Positions 6,603 through 14,637 of a DNA stretch of 64,000 bases are shown piece by piece. A program made the position numbers and the translations under genes. Under the pieces are notes generated by a model. It was not told the origin of the DNA and did no database searches. It saw only the letters and a list, made by a program, of their open reading frames with translations. Position 1 is the first letter of the stretch. Each line of letters opens with the position of its first letter. Where the stretch lies: positions 2,731,001 to 2,795,000 of the forward strand of contig NZ_CP071604.1 in assembly GCF_017357225.1 (NCBI RefSeq), written 5' to 3'. Origin of the DNA: Rhizobium binae (GTDB taxonomy: Bacteria; Pseudomonadota; Alphaproteobacteria; Rhizobiales; Rhizobiaceae).

Positions 6603-7655
6603 CTACCTTACACGACAAACGCTTGCCTCATCAGCCGCATCCCGCAATCCCTTATATGACGGGTGACGCAGCTTCCCGTCATGCGTCCAATTTCGATATT
6701 CGATCTCGGCGACGAGCTTCGGCTTGATCCAGATCACATTCTTGCGCCGGCCGGTATACCTCACCACGGGCGCGGCCGCCTTAAGCTTATCCATCGAAGC
6801 GCGAAGCTCCATTGCCTGGCTTGCCTTGAAGCCAGTCCCGACCGATCCGACATAGACCAACTGGCCCTCCTTTCGCGCCGCAAGCAGCAGGGCGTGGATA
6901 TTCCCGAACGCCGAGCTGGACCTCTGGTAGCCGACGATGGCGAAGCCGCCGCTCTGGATGCATTTGATCTTCTGCCATTCGCCGCCGCGGCCGCTGCGAT
7001 AGGTGCTGTTCCGATCTTTCGCAATGATGCCCTCGAGCCCATGCTCGCACGCGATGCGAAAGAGCTTGTCACCATCCGCTTCGATCTCTTCCGATAACCG
7101 GATAGCCTCCTCCCCGCCGGCCGGGACTATCCCCTCGAGGAGATGGCGCCGGGCGGTGAACTCGGTCTCGGTGAGGTCATGACCATCGAGATAGAGGAGG
7201 TCGAAGACCATCAATACCGATTCCCATGATATCCGCTTGCCGCCCTTGCCGCCGAGCGACTGCTGAAGCTTGCCGAAGTCAGACCGGCCGTGCTCGTCGA
7301 AAACGACAGCCTCGCCGTCCAATATTGCTGTCGAAACGGGGAGGCGTTTCGCCTGGGCCACTATCGCAGGGAAACGGTCGGTCCAGTCATGGCCGCCACG
7401 GGTCAGGATCTTGACGCCCTTGGGCTCGATATGAACCGCCAGGCGGTACCCATCCCATTTCACCTCGAACGCCCACTGACGCCCCTTCGGCGGCCGCGGC
7501 TTCAGCAGCGCCAGACACGGATCGATACGCTCCGGCATTGGGTCGAGGGTGAGCTGATGCTGAGCCGGGTCACGCTTCTTTCGCGCGCGGCTGCGGATCG
7601 GCGCTTCATTCTCACGGAGGAGCGGCTTGGAAGCCTTGCGGGGCGACTTTGTCAT
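6603..7655 (-). CDS. ATP-dependent DNA ligase, LigD ligase-domain type
   Basis: This 350-residue protein seals DNA nicks using ATP. Motif I is EVKWDGYR with adenylated K66; motif III-like LMVFDLLYLDG, motif IV EGIIAKD and motif V EWQKIK follow, and the C-terminal OB-fold ends EIEYRNWTHDGKLRHPSYKGLR. It matches the ligase part of bacterial NHEJ LigD but lacks the polymerase and phosphoesterase domains. No ku gene is nearby. The basic N-terminal 35 residues may bind DNA. Possible roles are repair or circularisation of phage DNA, or lysogen benefit. Confidence 0.92.
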   Translation of the reverse strand: MTKSPRKASKPLLRENEAPIRSRARKKRDPAQHQLTLDPMPERIDPCLALLKPRPPKGRQWAFEVKWDGYRLAVHIEPKGVKILTRGGHDWTDRFPAIVAQAKRLPVSTAILDGEAVVFDEHGRSDFGKLQQSLGGKGGKRISWESVLMVFDLLYLDGHDLTETEFTARRHLLEGIVPAGGEEAIRLSEEIEADGDKLFRIACEHGLEGIIAKDRNSTYRSGRGGEWQKIKCIQSGGFAIVGYQRSSSAFGNIHALLLAARKEGQLVYVGSVGTGFKASQAMELRASMDKLKAAAPVVRYTGRRKNVIWIKPKLVAEIEYRNWTHDGKLRHPSYKGLRDAADEASVCRVR

Positions 7656-8017
7656 GCCCGCAGTTCAGCAGCAACGTCATAAAAAGCAATTGACCAGGAA
7701 TAGGTATTAATTCGTCGTCGCGCAATAAACTCTATTGACAACGTAGTGGAACATAGCTCAACGCTACTTCGTTAATCGTAGGAAAGCACGGGTGTTCCTC
7801 TGTGCGATCCGTGTTGTGTAACTTGCCCCGCTTCGGCGGGGCATTTTTTATGATCGAATGTAGTATTAATTGATTTTGGCATTTGCCGGGCACGCATCCA
7901 GGACACATAAGCCCCTAAAAAGCGACAGAGCATTATTGACTCCGTCGCTGACGTGAACATAATGGGAACATCGGCGTGGCGGCCGCCAATCTGAAAACTG
8001 AAAGTATGGAGACGGAT
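7656..8017. other. Intergenic region with TTGACA element, hairpin terminator and possible small RNA
   Basis: These 362 bases separate the - strand ligase from + strand early genes. The region holds TTGACA at 7735-7740, no convincing -10 box, and a strong terminator at 7825-7850 with no protein gene between. A transcript of about 70-90 nt ending at the terminator is possible. Short complementary segments CACGG/CCGTG (7787-7791, 7809-7813) could fold within it. Confidence 0.4.
7825..7850 (+). terminator. Strong rho-independent terminator with TTCG loop
   Basis: A perfect 7-bp GC-rich stem (7825-7831 with 7836-7842) closed by TTCG is followed by ATTTTTTA. The T run is only on the + strand. No + strand protein gene ends just upstream, which is why a small RNA or leader transcript is considered. 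Confidence 0.85.
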
Positions 8018-8218
8018 ATGCGCGAGCAGCCGATTGGCGAAGCCATGGTTGATGATGAGATTGGAGAGGTGCTTGCTTATCACAAAGGCGATGTGCAAGC
8101 GGCGATAGGAACCCTCCTCGCCGACATCCGTCACCTTCGCTGGCAGCTGGTATTGACCGAAGGCGCGATGGGCCGAGGCATGACTCGCGGGTGGCGCCCG
8201 AGCTACGAGCGAGACTGA
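8018..8218 (+). CDS. Small phage-associated protein, unknown function
   Basis: This 66-residue protein starts at ATG 8018, chosen because GGAG lies 6 bases upstream; ATG 8006 and GTG 7976 are alternatives. Sequence IGEAMVDDEIGEVLAYH and a C-terminus TRGWRPSYERD are features I recall from rhizobial prophage proteins. It is first in a run of three closely spaced genes (next start 2 bases after its stop). No function is known. Confidence 0.65.
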   Translation: MREQPIGEAMVDDEIGEVLAYHKGDVQAAIGTLLADIRHLRWQLVLTEGAMGRGMTRGWRPSYERD

Positions 8219-8219
8219 T

Positions 8220-8534
8220 ATGCTTGACCGTCCCCAACCAAAAAACGTTACCTTCGATGTGGCATTTAACGACTGGTGGCGGTCGCAGCCGGGCTCTTTC
8301 CGAGATAGCGTGAGCCCGTCGACTGCGCGCGCCTGCTTTCGCGCAGGATATACCGCCGGCAAGCACGCCTCCGAGCGCCGTTTCGTCTTCAGAGTTGGCC
8401 GCATGCGGATTACGGTCTGGGCGACCGGCGCCATGGAAGCCAAGAGAAAAGCGGAAACTGAAGCTGATTTTCGCGCGGCTAAGAACGGATGGCCGAAGCC
8501 GAAAGCGGGCTGGCAAGTCCAGGAGGTCAAATGA
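8220..8534 (+). CDS. Hypothetical phage protein
   Basis: This 104-residue basic protein has the segment FNDWWRSQPG near the N-terminus and ARACFRAGYTAGKHA in the middle, an arrangement seen in small phage early proteins. No catalytic motif or membrane segment is visible. It overlaps the next gene by 4 bases (ATGA) and so is translationally coupled to it. Confidence 0.68.
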   Translation: MLDRPQPKNVTFDVAFNDWWRSQPGSFRDSVSPSTARACFRAGYTAGKHASERRFVFRVGRMRITVWATGAMEAKRKAETEADFRAAKNGWPKPKAGWQVQEVK

Positions 8535-8761
8535 GCGACATCGACAGGTCTCCGAGGGCCCCAGACCTCTACGTCCATTATTGCGAGCACCAAGGCTGCG
8601 ATAATTGGGGAAGCTGGGGAAACAGCCCCTCGCCTGCGGTCCCGACTCGATGGTGGTGCTGGGAGCACTTTCCCCATAAGACTTATGAACAGGAACAGGC
8701 GCTGAGACGAAAGCTTGAGGCTGCCGTGCCTGGGGAGGCCCTCACAGTCGCATTGGACTAA
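8531..8761 (+). CDS. Small Cys/His-rich protein, possible zinc finger
   Basis: This 76-residue protein starts at ATG 8531 directly after AGGAGG. Cys and His residues are arranged as YCEHQGCDNWGSWG and later WWCWEHFPHK, which could bind one zinc ion. A longer frame from 8489 is less likely because of the strong ribosome site. It is last in the 8018-8761 unit. Function unknown. Confidence 0.68.
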   Translation: MSDIDRSPRAPDLYVHYCEHQGCDNWGSWGNSPSPAVPTRWWCWEHFPHKTYEQEQALRRKLEAAVPGEALTVALD

Positions 8762-8870
8762 TCGCACCCGCACCGACTTAGTCGCACAGTTAGTCGATTG
8801 CTCACCCTACCACTTGAAGGACTTGTAGCGGCCACTTACCTCTTGCCGCGCACCCACGGGAGGTATTTTT

Positions 8871-9326
8871 ATGAGTGGAAGTGATCTTGACCGGGCTCTC
8901 GAACGAGCTGCCCAAGCAAATGAGAAAATGAAGGCGGAAAAAGAAGCAGCTAAGGCCGATCTACAGGCGTATCAAAATAAGCAGGCTACCGAAGCCGCGA
9001 ATTTTGAAACATTCGTTCATAAGTTGGCGAAATATCTTGCAGAAGTTGCCGGGAAACTCACTCACGCAGGTGTGCCGCGTATCGAATTAGATCGCCCGCG
9101 CCGCGTGGGTCCTCCACAAGCGAACCTTATAATGAAGAATGCTATCGGCTCCACATCAATCGTGGGAAAGCTGACGATTTCTGGCGATCAACTCAAGCTT
9201 AAGATTGATCTCGACCGCCATCCGCGGAAACTGGACTTACCTGAGATCAAATACCCGGTCGCAACATTGGATTCTGAGCAGTTGGTGACAGCAATGCTCG
9301 ATGCATACGCGAAAGCTGCCAGCTAA
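8871..9326 (+). CDS. Hypothetical protein with N-terminal coiled coil
   Basis: This 151-residue protein begins with a charged heptad-rich helix (about 5-60, rich in Glu, Lys and Ala) that should form a coiled coil. Residues about 70-130 look like a small beta domain (SIVGKLTISGDQLKLKIDL). It has its own ribosome site (GGGAGG) and ends at a bidirectional terminator. I do not recognise the family. Confidence 0.7.
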   Translation: MSGSDLDRALERAAQANEKMKAEKEAAKADLQAYQNKQATEAANFETFVHKLAKYLAEVAGKLTHAGVPRIELDRPRRVGPPQANLIMKNAIGSTSIVGKLTISGDQLKLKIDLDRHPRKLDLPEIKYPVATLDSEQLVTAMLDAYAKAAS

Positions 9327-9364
9327 AAGGTTCACCCCTGGCAGCCGCCATATGGAACTAAAAC

Positions 9365-9402
9365 AAAAAGCCGCCTCCCCAGCTAGGGAGAGGCGGCTTT
9401 TA
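9365..9402. terminator. Bidirectional rho-independent terminator
   Basis: A long stem AAAGCCGCCTCCC / GGGAGAGGCGGCTTT is flanked by A and T runs so that it works on both strands. It separates the convergent genes ending at 9326 (+) and 9430 (-). Confidence 0.9.
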
Positions 9403-9429
9403 TATCCTATTGATCAAACGTTGAACTTC

Positions 9430-10275
9430 TTAGGCCGATCGCGCAACTTGTTTCTTGCTTCGCGATGCATTGCCCTCGTCACGGCCTCGCACGATTTTCT
9501 TTCTGAGATCGACATAACCCGAACAACCGAGTACTCGGGTTGCTTCGGGACCTGTGAACCCCCGGTAATGAAAGCTGAGAAGCTCGTCGCAAAATTTTGC
9601 AAGATCGCTGCCATATTGTTTCTCCAGCTTTGCTTCCTGATCGGCATTAAGTCGGATTTGAACATCAGTTCCCTCCTTAGAGGCAATTGTGCTCATACCA
9701 ATAACACGCCCACCTTTACCGAGGATGAACGACCTGAGGTCGGCCAATGTTCCACCCAGAGTAATCACGTCGTCCACTATGACATAAGGGGTCTTCTTGT
9801 CAATTTCCCCGTAGAACGTACTTCGGTGCGCTATTCTGACCCACGCATCGAGTCTGTCTCTTGAGAAGTCTTTCATCTGATAAACGGATTCGTCAACTTC
9901 CCAATCCAATTGATGTCCAAGCCAATTGGCGTATCCGACTGCCAAAGCATTATTGGTTTCATCGATTTGGGCTGCGGGAGCAATCAGCTTGGGTTTCACG
10001 CCCGCCTTCAGCTCCAGTTCCCTGAGCTTCCTAAGAGTGCCCTCAACCACCAAATCATCCAAGAGATCGAGCGCCGCGTCCATGTCCCGCTGACCTTTTG
10101 CAGCGCTATACAAGGCGTGCTCTTTCAAGCAGACGCCTTTAGGGTCTGGTGACTTCCACTTGCAGTTTACAAATACATCAGGGAAGTCACCTTCCCACGC
10201 CACTCTTTCCATTGCACGAATCGCCGCAACCCAACTGAATCGATATATCACCCGCAGATTGAAATACTCAAGCAT
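9430..10275 (-). CDS. Phosphoribosyltransferase-domain protein
   Basis: This 281-residue protein starts at ATG 10275; an in-frame start at 10329 would add 18 residues. The central motif YVIVDDVITLGGTLADLR is the PRPP-binding loop of type I phosphoribosyltransferases, followed by GGRVIGMSTIA. The N-terminal half has VFVNCKWKSP and a helical region. The C-terminus is basic (RSKKQVARSA). Type I enzymes make nucleotides from bases, but this long form is not a standard salvage enzyme. It stands alone, transcribed toward the accessory region, so it is probably cargo or host-takeover rather than virion. Confidence 0.78.
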   Translation of the reverse strand: MLEYFNLRVIYRFSWVAAIRAMERVAWEGDFPDVFVNCKWKSPDPKGVCLKEHALYSAAKGQRDMDAALDLLDDLVVEGTLRKLRELELKAGVKPKLIAPAAQIDETNNALAVGYANWLGHQLDWEVDESVYQMKDFSRDRLDAWVRIAHRSTFYGEIDKKTPYVIVDDVITLGGTLADLRSFILGKGGRVIGMSTIASKEGTDVQIRLNADQEAKLEKQYGSDLAKFCDELLSFHYRGFTGPEATRVLGCSGYVDLRKKIVRGRDEGNASRSKKQVARSA

Positions 10276-10353
10276 CGGTGAACATCTACTAATAGAAATC
10301 AGAGGATTGCGAAGCGGCCAGCGCCTCACCGGTTAAGGCGAGGCGGCTGGAGT

Positions 10354-12690
10354 TTAGGTAGTCTGTGCGAGTACCGGCACAGTCTCATTGCTGAGTGCGA
10401 AGGCATTCGCCAGCAGCGCCGTGCGTGCGGCCGGATAGTTCGCCGCATCCTGGAATGTGCGATTGTTCTTGATCGCTTCCGCAGCCACTTGGCCAAGGCT
10501 TTGGCCGGCCTGCCATGCGGTCGGTTCCATTCGGCAGGCTGCGAACGCGATATGGGTGGTCGAGAAGCCGAAGCCCACGAAGCCGTTGGTGCACTCCGAG
10601 GCAACAGGCGTCGCGATTTCCAACGGAAGCGGGAACATGCCGTCTGCGCCGCCCAATGAACCTTCCGGCTCGCCGAACCCGCCTTCGCCGGCCACGATCC
10701 AGTTTCCGGCCGTCTTTTCGTAGGCGATGTACTGGATAGCGTGACTGTCCATGAAATACGAGATCATGGAAATCGTGTTGGTCGAGATCGATGGCACACC
10801 ACCGTCGCCGCGCTTCAGCTCGTCGCCCGTCATAGTGGCGACACCGATTAGACGGCGCGCCTCGCGAACGTACATCTGCGGGTTCATACCGACCGTGTCG
10901 TTCTCGTGCGGCGAGTGGTAATGATCGGCGCAGAGACCCCAATTCAGGCAATTGGTCTTGAGGGTGGCAGGGATGCGCGGATCGGTGCCATACTGTATCA
11001 GATACAGCATGCCCATGATCCAGTACCAATGCGCTTTCCACATGACTTCACGGGTCGCATAGGGAGCGAGCGAATAGCCCCAGTTCTTGCCGATGAAGTC
11101 AGTCGACGGCGCCGCAGGCCCGGCGCGGTTGTTCACGTCGAACTTGCTTTCGCCGCTGGCAGTGAAGACGGCATCCGCCTTGAAGTAGTCGGTGAAACTC
11201 GTCTTGGTTGGGTTTGCCGCCATGAAGCGCAGCAGGATTTCGTAATCCGCGATGTCGAACCCGGGCGGCGGCGAGCTTGGCAGCGGCCGGCGCCATTTGG
11301 GCGAATTGGTCATCGTCAGACGGAAGTTGAAAGCCTGCTCTTTGTCATGAGCTGTGCCCGCCGCAGGCAAAGTGTTGAGGGCGGGCGTAAAGGTCGACTT
11401 GACCGCCTGAATCATGTTGATCAGACCGCTACTCGTATCCCCCGGCGTCTTCCACGGATCGACGCCCGCGTACTCGTTGTAGGTGGCGCGAATGCCGTTG
11501 TACTGCTCTCCTGCACCGCCCGTTGCAGCTTCTCGTCCGATCCGATACGAGCAACCAGCCGCAGCGGCTAAGTCCTTCTCATACGAGCCATCGTACCAGC
11601 CCTTAATGTTGAAGGTTCGCCCGTCCACTGTGGTGACTGAGGTGACAGCCTTGGTGGCTGGATCTTTGGTGACGGACAGGACGCCATTCGTCTGATAAAT
11701 GGGGATGTTATACCCGCCATTCTTCTCGAACGTGAGCAGCTCGCGTAGCGCCCATTGCATCCATCTGGGCTCAAAATAGTATTGAGGACTCGCCTGGTTG
11801 CCAATCGCCTGGATGCGCTTAATGAGCCAGTTGACCAGACCCCCAAACGCGGCGGTATTAAGGATGTCGCCGAAGCCAAGACCGCCTGACGACATGCCGC
11901 CGAAGTTGAAGCGATCACGCCAACCGCCAACCATGGCAACGGTCAACCCGTTTCGAGCGGCCTGGAGGCAGGCGAGGACCGTTTGAGCCTCGAAGCCGTA
12001 GCCGATGAAGTCCACGGTGATCGACTGGGTGCCAACCCCCACTTCCTCGACGTATGCATGCCCGTAACCAGCTGCCGCCAGATACTCGGCGCAGATGGAA
12101 TTAAGTTCGATCTCTTGGGAGTTGGTCAGGCCTCGGCCCACGTACCAGAATGCGAGGCGGCGTGGCGAGAAACTCGAGACTGAACCGTTTGCGTTGTGAG
12201 CAAGCAAGTAGATCGGGATCGAAGGCAGGGCGACAGAGGCAGCGGCGACCGTGTTCTTGGCAACCCCGAGGTGGGATCCCGTTATGTTTGCCGCATCGAA
12301 ACGGCTCGCGCCCGTAAGACCGGCGCCGTCAGTATCGCCATCCGCCGCGATGGTAGTGATCGCAGCCGACGCCAGACGTATCGTCTGGTTGTCGTTTGTC
12401 GCTCGACGGGCGCAAATGTTGATACCTTGAGACGAGGCGTTGATAGCGCCCATGTCGCTGTTGCTGCTGCCGGTAACCGCATTGGTGCAATAGACGTAAG
12501 CACCCAGGTCGGTCGGGGCGGTGCCGCCTGCGCCGTTCAGATCGCTGGCTAACAAGCCGGTATTGAGGGCCTGGCCGTTCGCCGTCGCTGTCCAGCCAAA
12601 ACCGGTATTGAAGGCCAGGAGTGCTGATCTTCGTACAGGTGCGAGATGGGTCATTCCACCAGCGCAGGGCAGTCGCCTCATCAGGGCCAA
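10354..12690 (-). CDS. Phage appendage protein fused to FAD-dependent oxidoreductase
   Basis: This 778-residue frame has two parts. Residues about 25-215 resemble a beta-rich phage appendage domain (FGWTATANGQALNTG, later IYLLAHNANGS and RLAFWYVGRGL). Residues about 230-770 match FAD-dependent oxidoreductases of the FAD_oxidored type: a nucleotide-binding start with GYGFEA, GGMSSGGLGFGDI, then YVREARRLIG, SYFMDSHAIQYI and a C-terminal FAD-site segment THIAFAACRMEPTAW. Its natural N-terminus lies in another frame upstream, so the first 20 or so residues here are out-of-frame. It lies downstream of a small virion gene and next to the lysis cassette. It may act on host-surface polymers; that is inference. 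Confidence 0.82.
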   Translation of the reverse strand: MALMRRLPCAGGMTHLAPVRRSALLAFNTGFGWTATANGQALNTGLLASDLNGAGGTAPTDLGAYVYCTNAVTGSSNSDMGAINASSQGINICARRATNDNQTIRLASAAITTIAADGDTDGAGLTGASRFDAANITGSHLGVAKNTVAAASVALPSIPIYLLAHNANGSVSSFSPRRLAFWYVGRGLTNSQEIELNSICAEYLAAAGYGHAYVEEVGVGTQSITVDFIGYGFEAQTVLACLQAARNGLTVAMVGGWRDRFNFGGMSSGGLGFGDILNTAAFGGLVNWLIKRIQAIGNQASPQYYFEPRWMQWALRELLTFEKNGGYNIPIYQTNGVLSVTKDPATKAVTSVTTVDGRTFNIKGWYDGSYEKDLAAAAGCSYRIGREAATGGAGEQYNGIRATYNEYAGVDPWKTPGDTSSGLINMIQAVKSTFTPALNTLPAAGTAHDKEQAFNFRLTMTNSPKWRRPLPSSPPPGFDIADYEILLRFMAANPTKTSFTDYFKADAVFTASGESKFDVNNRAGPAAPSTDFIGKNWGYSLAPYATREVMWKAHWYWIMGMLYLIQYGTDPRIPATLKTNCLNWGLCADHYHSPHENDTVGMNPQMYVREARRLIGVATMTGDELKRGDGGVPSISTNTISMISYFMDSHAIQYIAYEKTAGNWIVAGEGGFGEPEGSLGGADGMFPLPLEIATPVASECTNGFVGFGFSTTHIAFAACRMEPTAWQAGQSLGQVAAEAIKNNRTFQDAANYPAARTALLANAFALSNETVPVLAQTT

Positions 12691-12955
12691 CGAGGAAGCC
12701 CATCCCCACAGCCCTGGACCAGATGCCTGCCGCCTTGAGACGCTTGATGGCGCGGTTCATCGACCGCTTGGCATTGGTCGTTGGCGCGGTAATGGCCGCG
12801 GCGAGAGCGTTGGTCTCCGCCTCGAATGTATATGGCGCCAGAGACGGCAAGCCGCCTCCGCCACCGCCAGGAATTCGGCCAGCGACGCTATACCTTCCAA
12901 ATGGCGAGAGCGGCGAACTTAGAAACGTACTGCTATCAAGCACTGAAGACACCAC
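12329..12955 (-). pseudogene. Frameshifted N-terminal part of the appendage-oxidoreductase gene
   Basis: The frame from GTG 12955 (or GTG 12943) gives a phage-like N-terminus: LSSPLSPFGRYS, a Gly-rich linker, YTFEAETNALAAAITAP and then WWNDPSRTCTKIS. Homology-like sequence then continues in the 10354-12690 frame (LLAFNTGFGW). The switch lies at about 12615-12640 and requires a +1 shift. Beyond it this frame degenerates into Arg/Gln-rich nonsense to 12329. Read through, the product would be about 866 residues. It may be a mutation, a sequencing error or recoding; no slippery heptamer is evident. Confidence 0.75.
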
Positions 12956-13199
12956 ACATTTCGCCAGCGACGCGGCTGAAGCGGTAGGTGCCTGGCGCGG
13001 TGATCGCGATCGCGGGGCGGAAAGGCGTCAGTTCACCAACGTCGGTATAGCCGCCCGCGTCATCCTTGACAGTAATGCGCACGCGCGCCTGCGCGGTGGT
13101 GGCGCCCTTTATGCCGATAAGGACGGTGGAGCCGGAGGCTACAACGAGATCAGCAGAATTGGCCGCGGTGGAGCCCACCGCGAGAAGTTCGGTTGCCAT
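12936..13199 (-). CDS. Small beta-rich virion-associated protein
   Basis: This 87-residue protein has alternating hydrophobic and small residues (VVASGSTVLIGIKG, then ARVRITVKDDAGGY), typical of a beta-sandwich phage decoration or tail-accessory protein. It overlaps the start of the appendage gene by a few bases, suggesting coupled translation. Exact role unknown. Confidence 0.7.
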   Translation of the reverse strand: MATELLAVGSTAANSADLVVASGSTVLIGIKGATTAQARVRITVKDDAGGYTDVGELTPFRPAIAITAPGTYRFSRVAGEMCGVFSA

Positions 13200-13228
13200 G
13201 ATGATATCCAGGAGAATTGGGAGAGGAA

Positions 13229-13537
13229 TTAGCCGCGCGTGGTGGTGCGTCTGGGCTGGTTTTCGACGATGCGATCAACGCGCAGCGTCATATTATCGAC
13301 GGCGGCTTTCACGCCGCTGATGGCTTCCATAATCTGATCTGTAGTCTCACGCAGTCCGGCTTTGGAAACGTAGGACTCCGCGACATGAAGCCGATGTTGG
13401 GCCAATTCTTCGGCAACCTTTTCGGTGTCGCGCCGCTGGATCATCAACTTGCTGTCGAGGTATTTCCATATGGCGAAGATTGTGCCGAAGACAGCCAGGC
13501 CGAAGCCAACAACGGCCATGATTTCTGGTCCGGTCAT
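13229..13537 (-). CDS. Small membrane protein with coiled coil, lysis-cassette member
   Basis: This 102-residue protein starts at ATG 13537. One N-terminal membrane segment (about 4-24, EIMAVVGFGLAVFGTIFAIW) is followed by a charged helical domain to the C-terminus. It overlaps the Rz1-like gene by 4 bases. A second holin, an antiholin or a haemolysin-like accessory factor would fit. A longer frame to 13696 was rejected because it reads through the spanin gene. Confidence 0.7.
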   Translation of the reverse strand: MTGPEIMAVVGFGLAVFGTIFAIWKYLDSKLMIQRRDTEKVAEELAQHRLHVAESYVSKAGLRETTDQIMEAISGVKAAVDNMTLRVDRIVENQPRRTTTRG

Positions 13538-13827
13538 GGCTTGCGCTCCAGACCGCCGTCGCGGTCGGCATAGAAATCGCGCAGCGCCAAGTGGCGCCGG
13601 ATGCATGTCAGAAGCCGCTCTCGATCGGTGATCCAGAGTTTTTCCAGTTGCGCTTGCGTCAGCGCTTTGTCGCCGAGATCGACCGGCCCAAGGCATCGAG
13701 CCGTCAGCGCGCTGTCCGGTCGCACCAGTTTCGGCGGCGGAGGCGGCACGACGAGTTTAGCGGACCTTGTTGACACGGCGCACGCTGGGAGCGCCAAGCA
13801 CAGGCACATCAGCGCTAGGATCTTCAT
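13534..13827 (-). CDS. Rz1-like outer-membrane spanin lipoprotein
   Basis: This 97-residue protein starts at ATG 13827. A lipoprotein signal MKILALMCLCLALPAC ends at a lipobox cysteine (about residue 16), followed by a Pro-rich stretch VPPPPPKLVRP, the hallmark of o-spanins. Its first 71 bases lie inside the 3' end of the Rz-like gene in another frame. Together the two proteins fuse inner and outer membranes during lysis. At 97 residues it is longer than lambda Rz1. Confidence 0.85.
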   Translation of the reverse strand: MKILALMCLCLALPACAVSTRSAKLVVPPPPPKLVRPDSALTARCLGPVDLGDKALTQAQLEKLWITDRERLLTCIRRHLALRDFYADRDGGLERKP

Positions 13828-14155
13828 CAGCCTCACGCTGCAGCTCCTGAATTTGAAATTGTAGATTTTCGTTTTCGGCCTGCATCTCGGCGATGCGGGC
13901 GGCTTCGCGTGCCTTGGCGGCGTTTTGCACCGAAGCCTGCCGCTCAACTTCCTTGTTGAGAGCATCCGACGCGGCCTGCTTGAGCTCGGCGATCTCTGCG
14001 TTCTTCACCCTGACTGCCGCGTCATAACCGCTATCGTAGATGTGGTTGTAGACCGCCAGGCCGGCCCAGAAGAGCCCGCCTGCAATGGCCACGACAGCGA
14101 CAACGCTGACCAGCCATTTGTCCACGCCGATGAGTTTTGCGAGCGCTCCGATCAT
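13757..14155 (-). CDS. Rz-like inner-membrane spanin
   Basis: This 132-residue protein starts at ATG 14155, overlapping the endolysin stop by 4 bases. One N-terminal membrane helix (about 12-35, KWLVSVVAVVAIAGGLFWAGLAVY) is followed by a long periplasmic coiled coil (KNAEIAELKQAASDAL and onward). This is the i-spanin layout. The o-spanin starts within its 3' end, as in many lysis cassettes. Confidence 0.88.
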   Translation of the reverse strand: MIGALAKLIGVDKWLVSVVAVVAIAGGLFWAGLAVYNHIYDSGYDAAVRVKNAEIAELKQAASDALNKEVERQASVQNAAKAREAARIAEMQAENENLQFQIQELQREADEDPSADVPVLGAPSVRRVNKVR

Positions 14156-14637
14156 GCGACGCCCTGCAGGCAGAGCCCCCGTTCGGCGACGCGGCGTTTC
14201 GTCAGGCCGGCAATCTTGCGCCCCTTCGCCTTGTCCCACATGAGAAAGGCGTCGCAGGCGCCGCGGATGTCTCCGGCATTCAGCTTGCGCGCCACGGTCG
14301 AGCCGCAGAAGCCGCCAGGACCGATATTATAGGTCAGCGAGACGCCGGCGATATATGTCTGGATTGGCAAGGCGTCAGGCGCCTTGAGGCATCCGCGCAT
14401 CCCAGCCTCGTGCTCGACCAGGCTGTCGATCAGCAGGTTGTCGCAATCGGCTTTGGAGAACTTCATGCCGGGCTTTATGCCCTTGGTCTCGCCGTAACAG
14501 GCGGTCCAGATGCCCACCACATCGCGGTAGGCATAGAGTTTCAGCCCTTCGAATCCGCCGACTGTCTGCACCGCAAGCGCGCCTGCGAGCGTAATGGCAG
14601 CGAGACCGCCGCCAGTTTTTCTAAGCCTTGTCGCCAT
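14152..14637 (-). CDS. Endolysin, GH24 lysozyme with N-terminal SAR-like segment
   Basis: This 161-residue protein starts at ATG 14637; the frame extends further to 14676. The catalytic triad spacing of GH24 muramidases is visible: E30, D39 and T45 (GFEGLKLYAYRDVVGIWT). Residues 9-28 (GGGLAAITLAGALAVQTVGG) are weakly hydrophobic and rich in Gly and Ala, as in signal-arrest-release endolysins. These are exported in a membrane-tethered inactive form and act on peptidoglycan after membrane depolarisation. Its 5' end overlaps the holin gene. Confidence 0.93.
   Translation of the reverse strand: MATRLRKTGGGLAAITLAGALAVQTVGGFEGLKLYAYRDVVGIWTACYGETKGIKPGMKFSKADCDNLLIDSLVEHEAGMRGCLKAPDALPIQTYIAGVSLTYNIGPGGFCGSTVARKLNAGDIRGACDAFLMWDKAKGRKIAGLTKRRVAERGLCLQGVA

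Noticed and set aside
7772..8773. A 333-codon minus-strand frame
   Set aside because: It is antisense to three small plus-strand genes with good ribosome sites and coupled overlaps, and would cross the terminator at 7825-7850.
9301..9864. A 187-codon plus-strand frame
   Set aside because: It crosses the bidirectional terminator and is antisense to the phosphoribosyltransferase gene.
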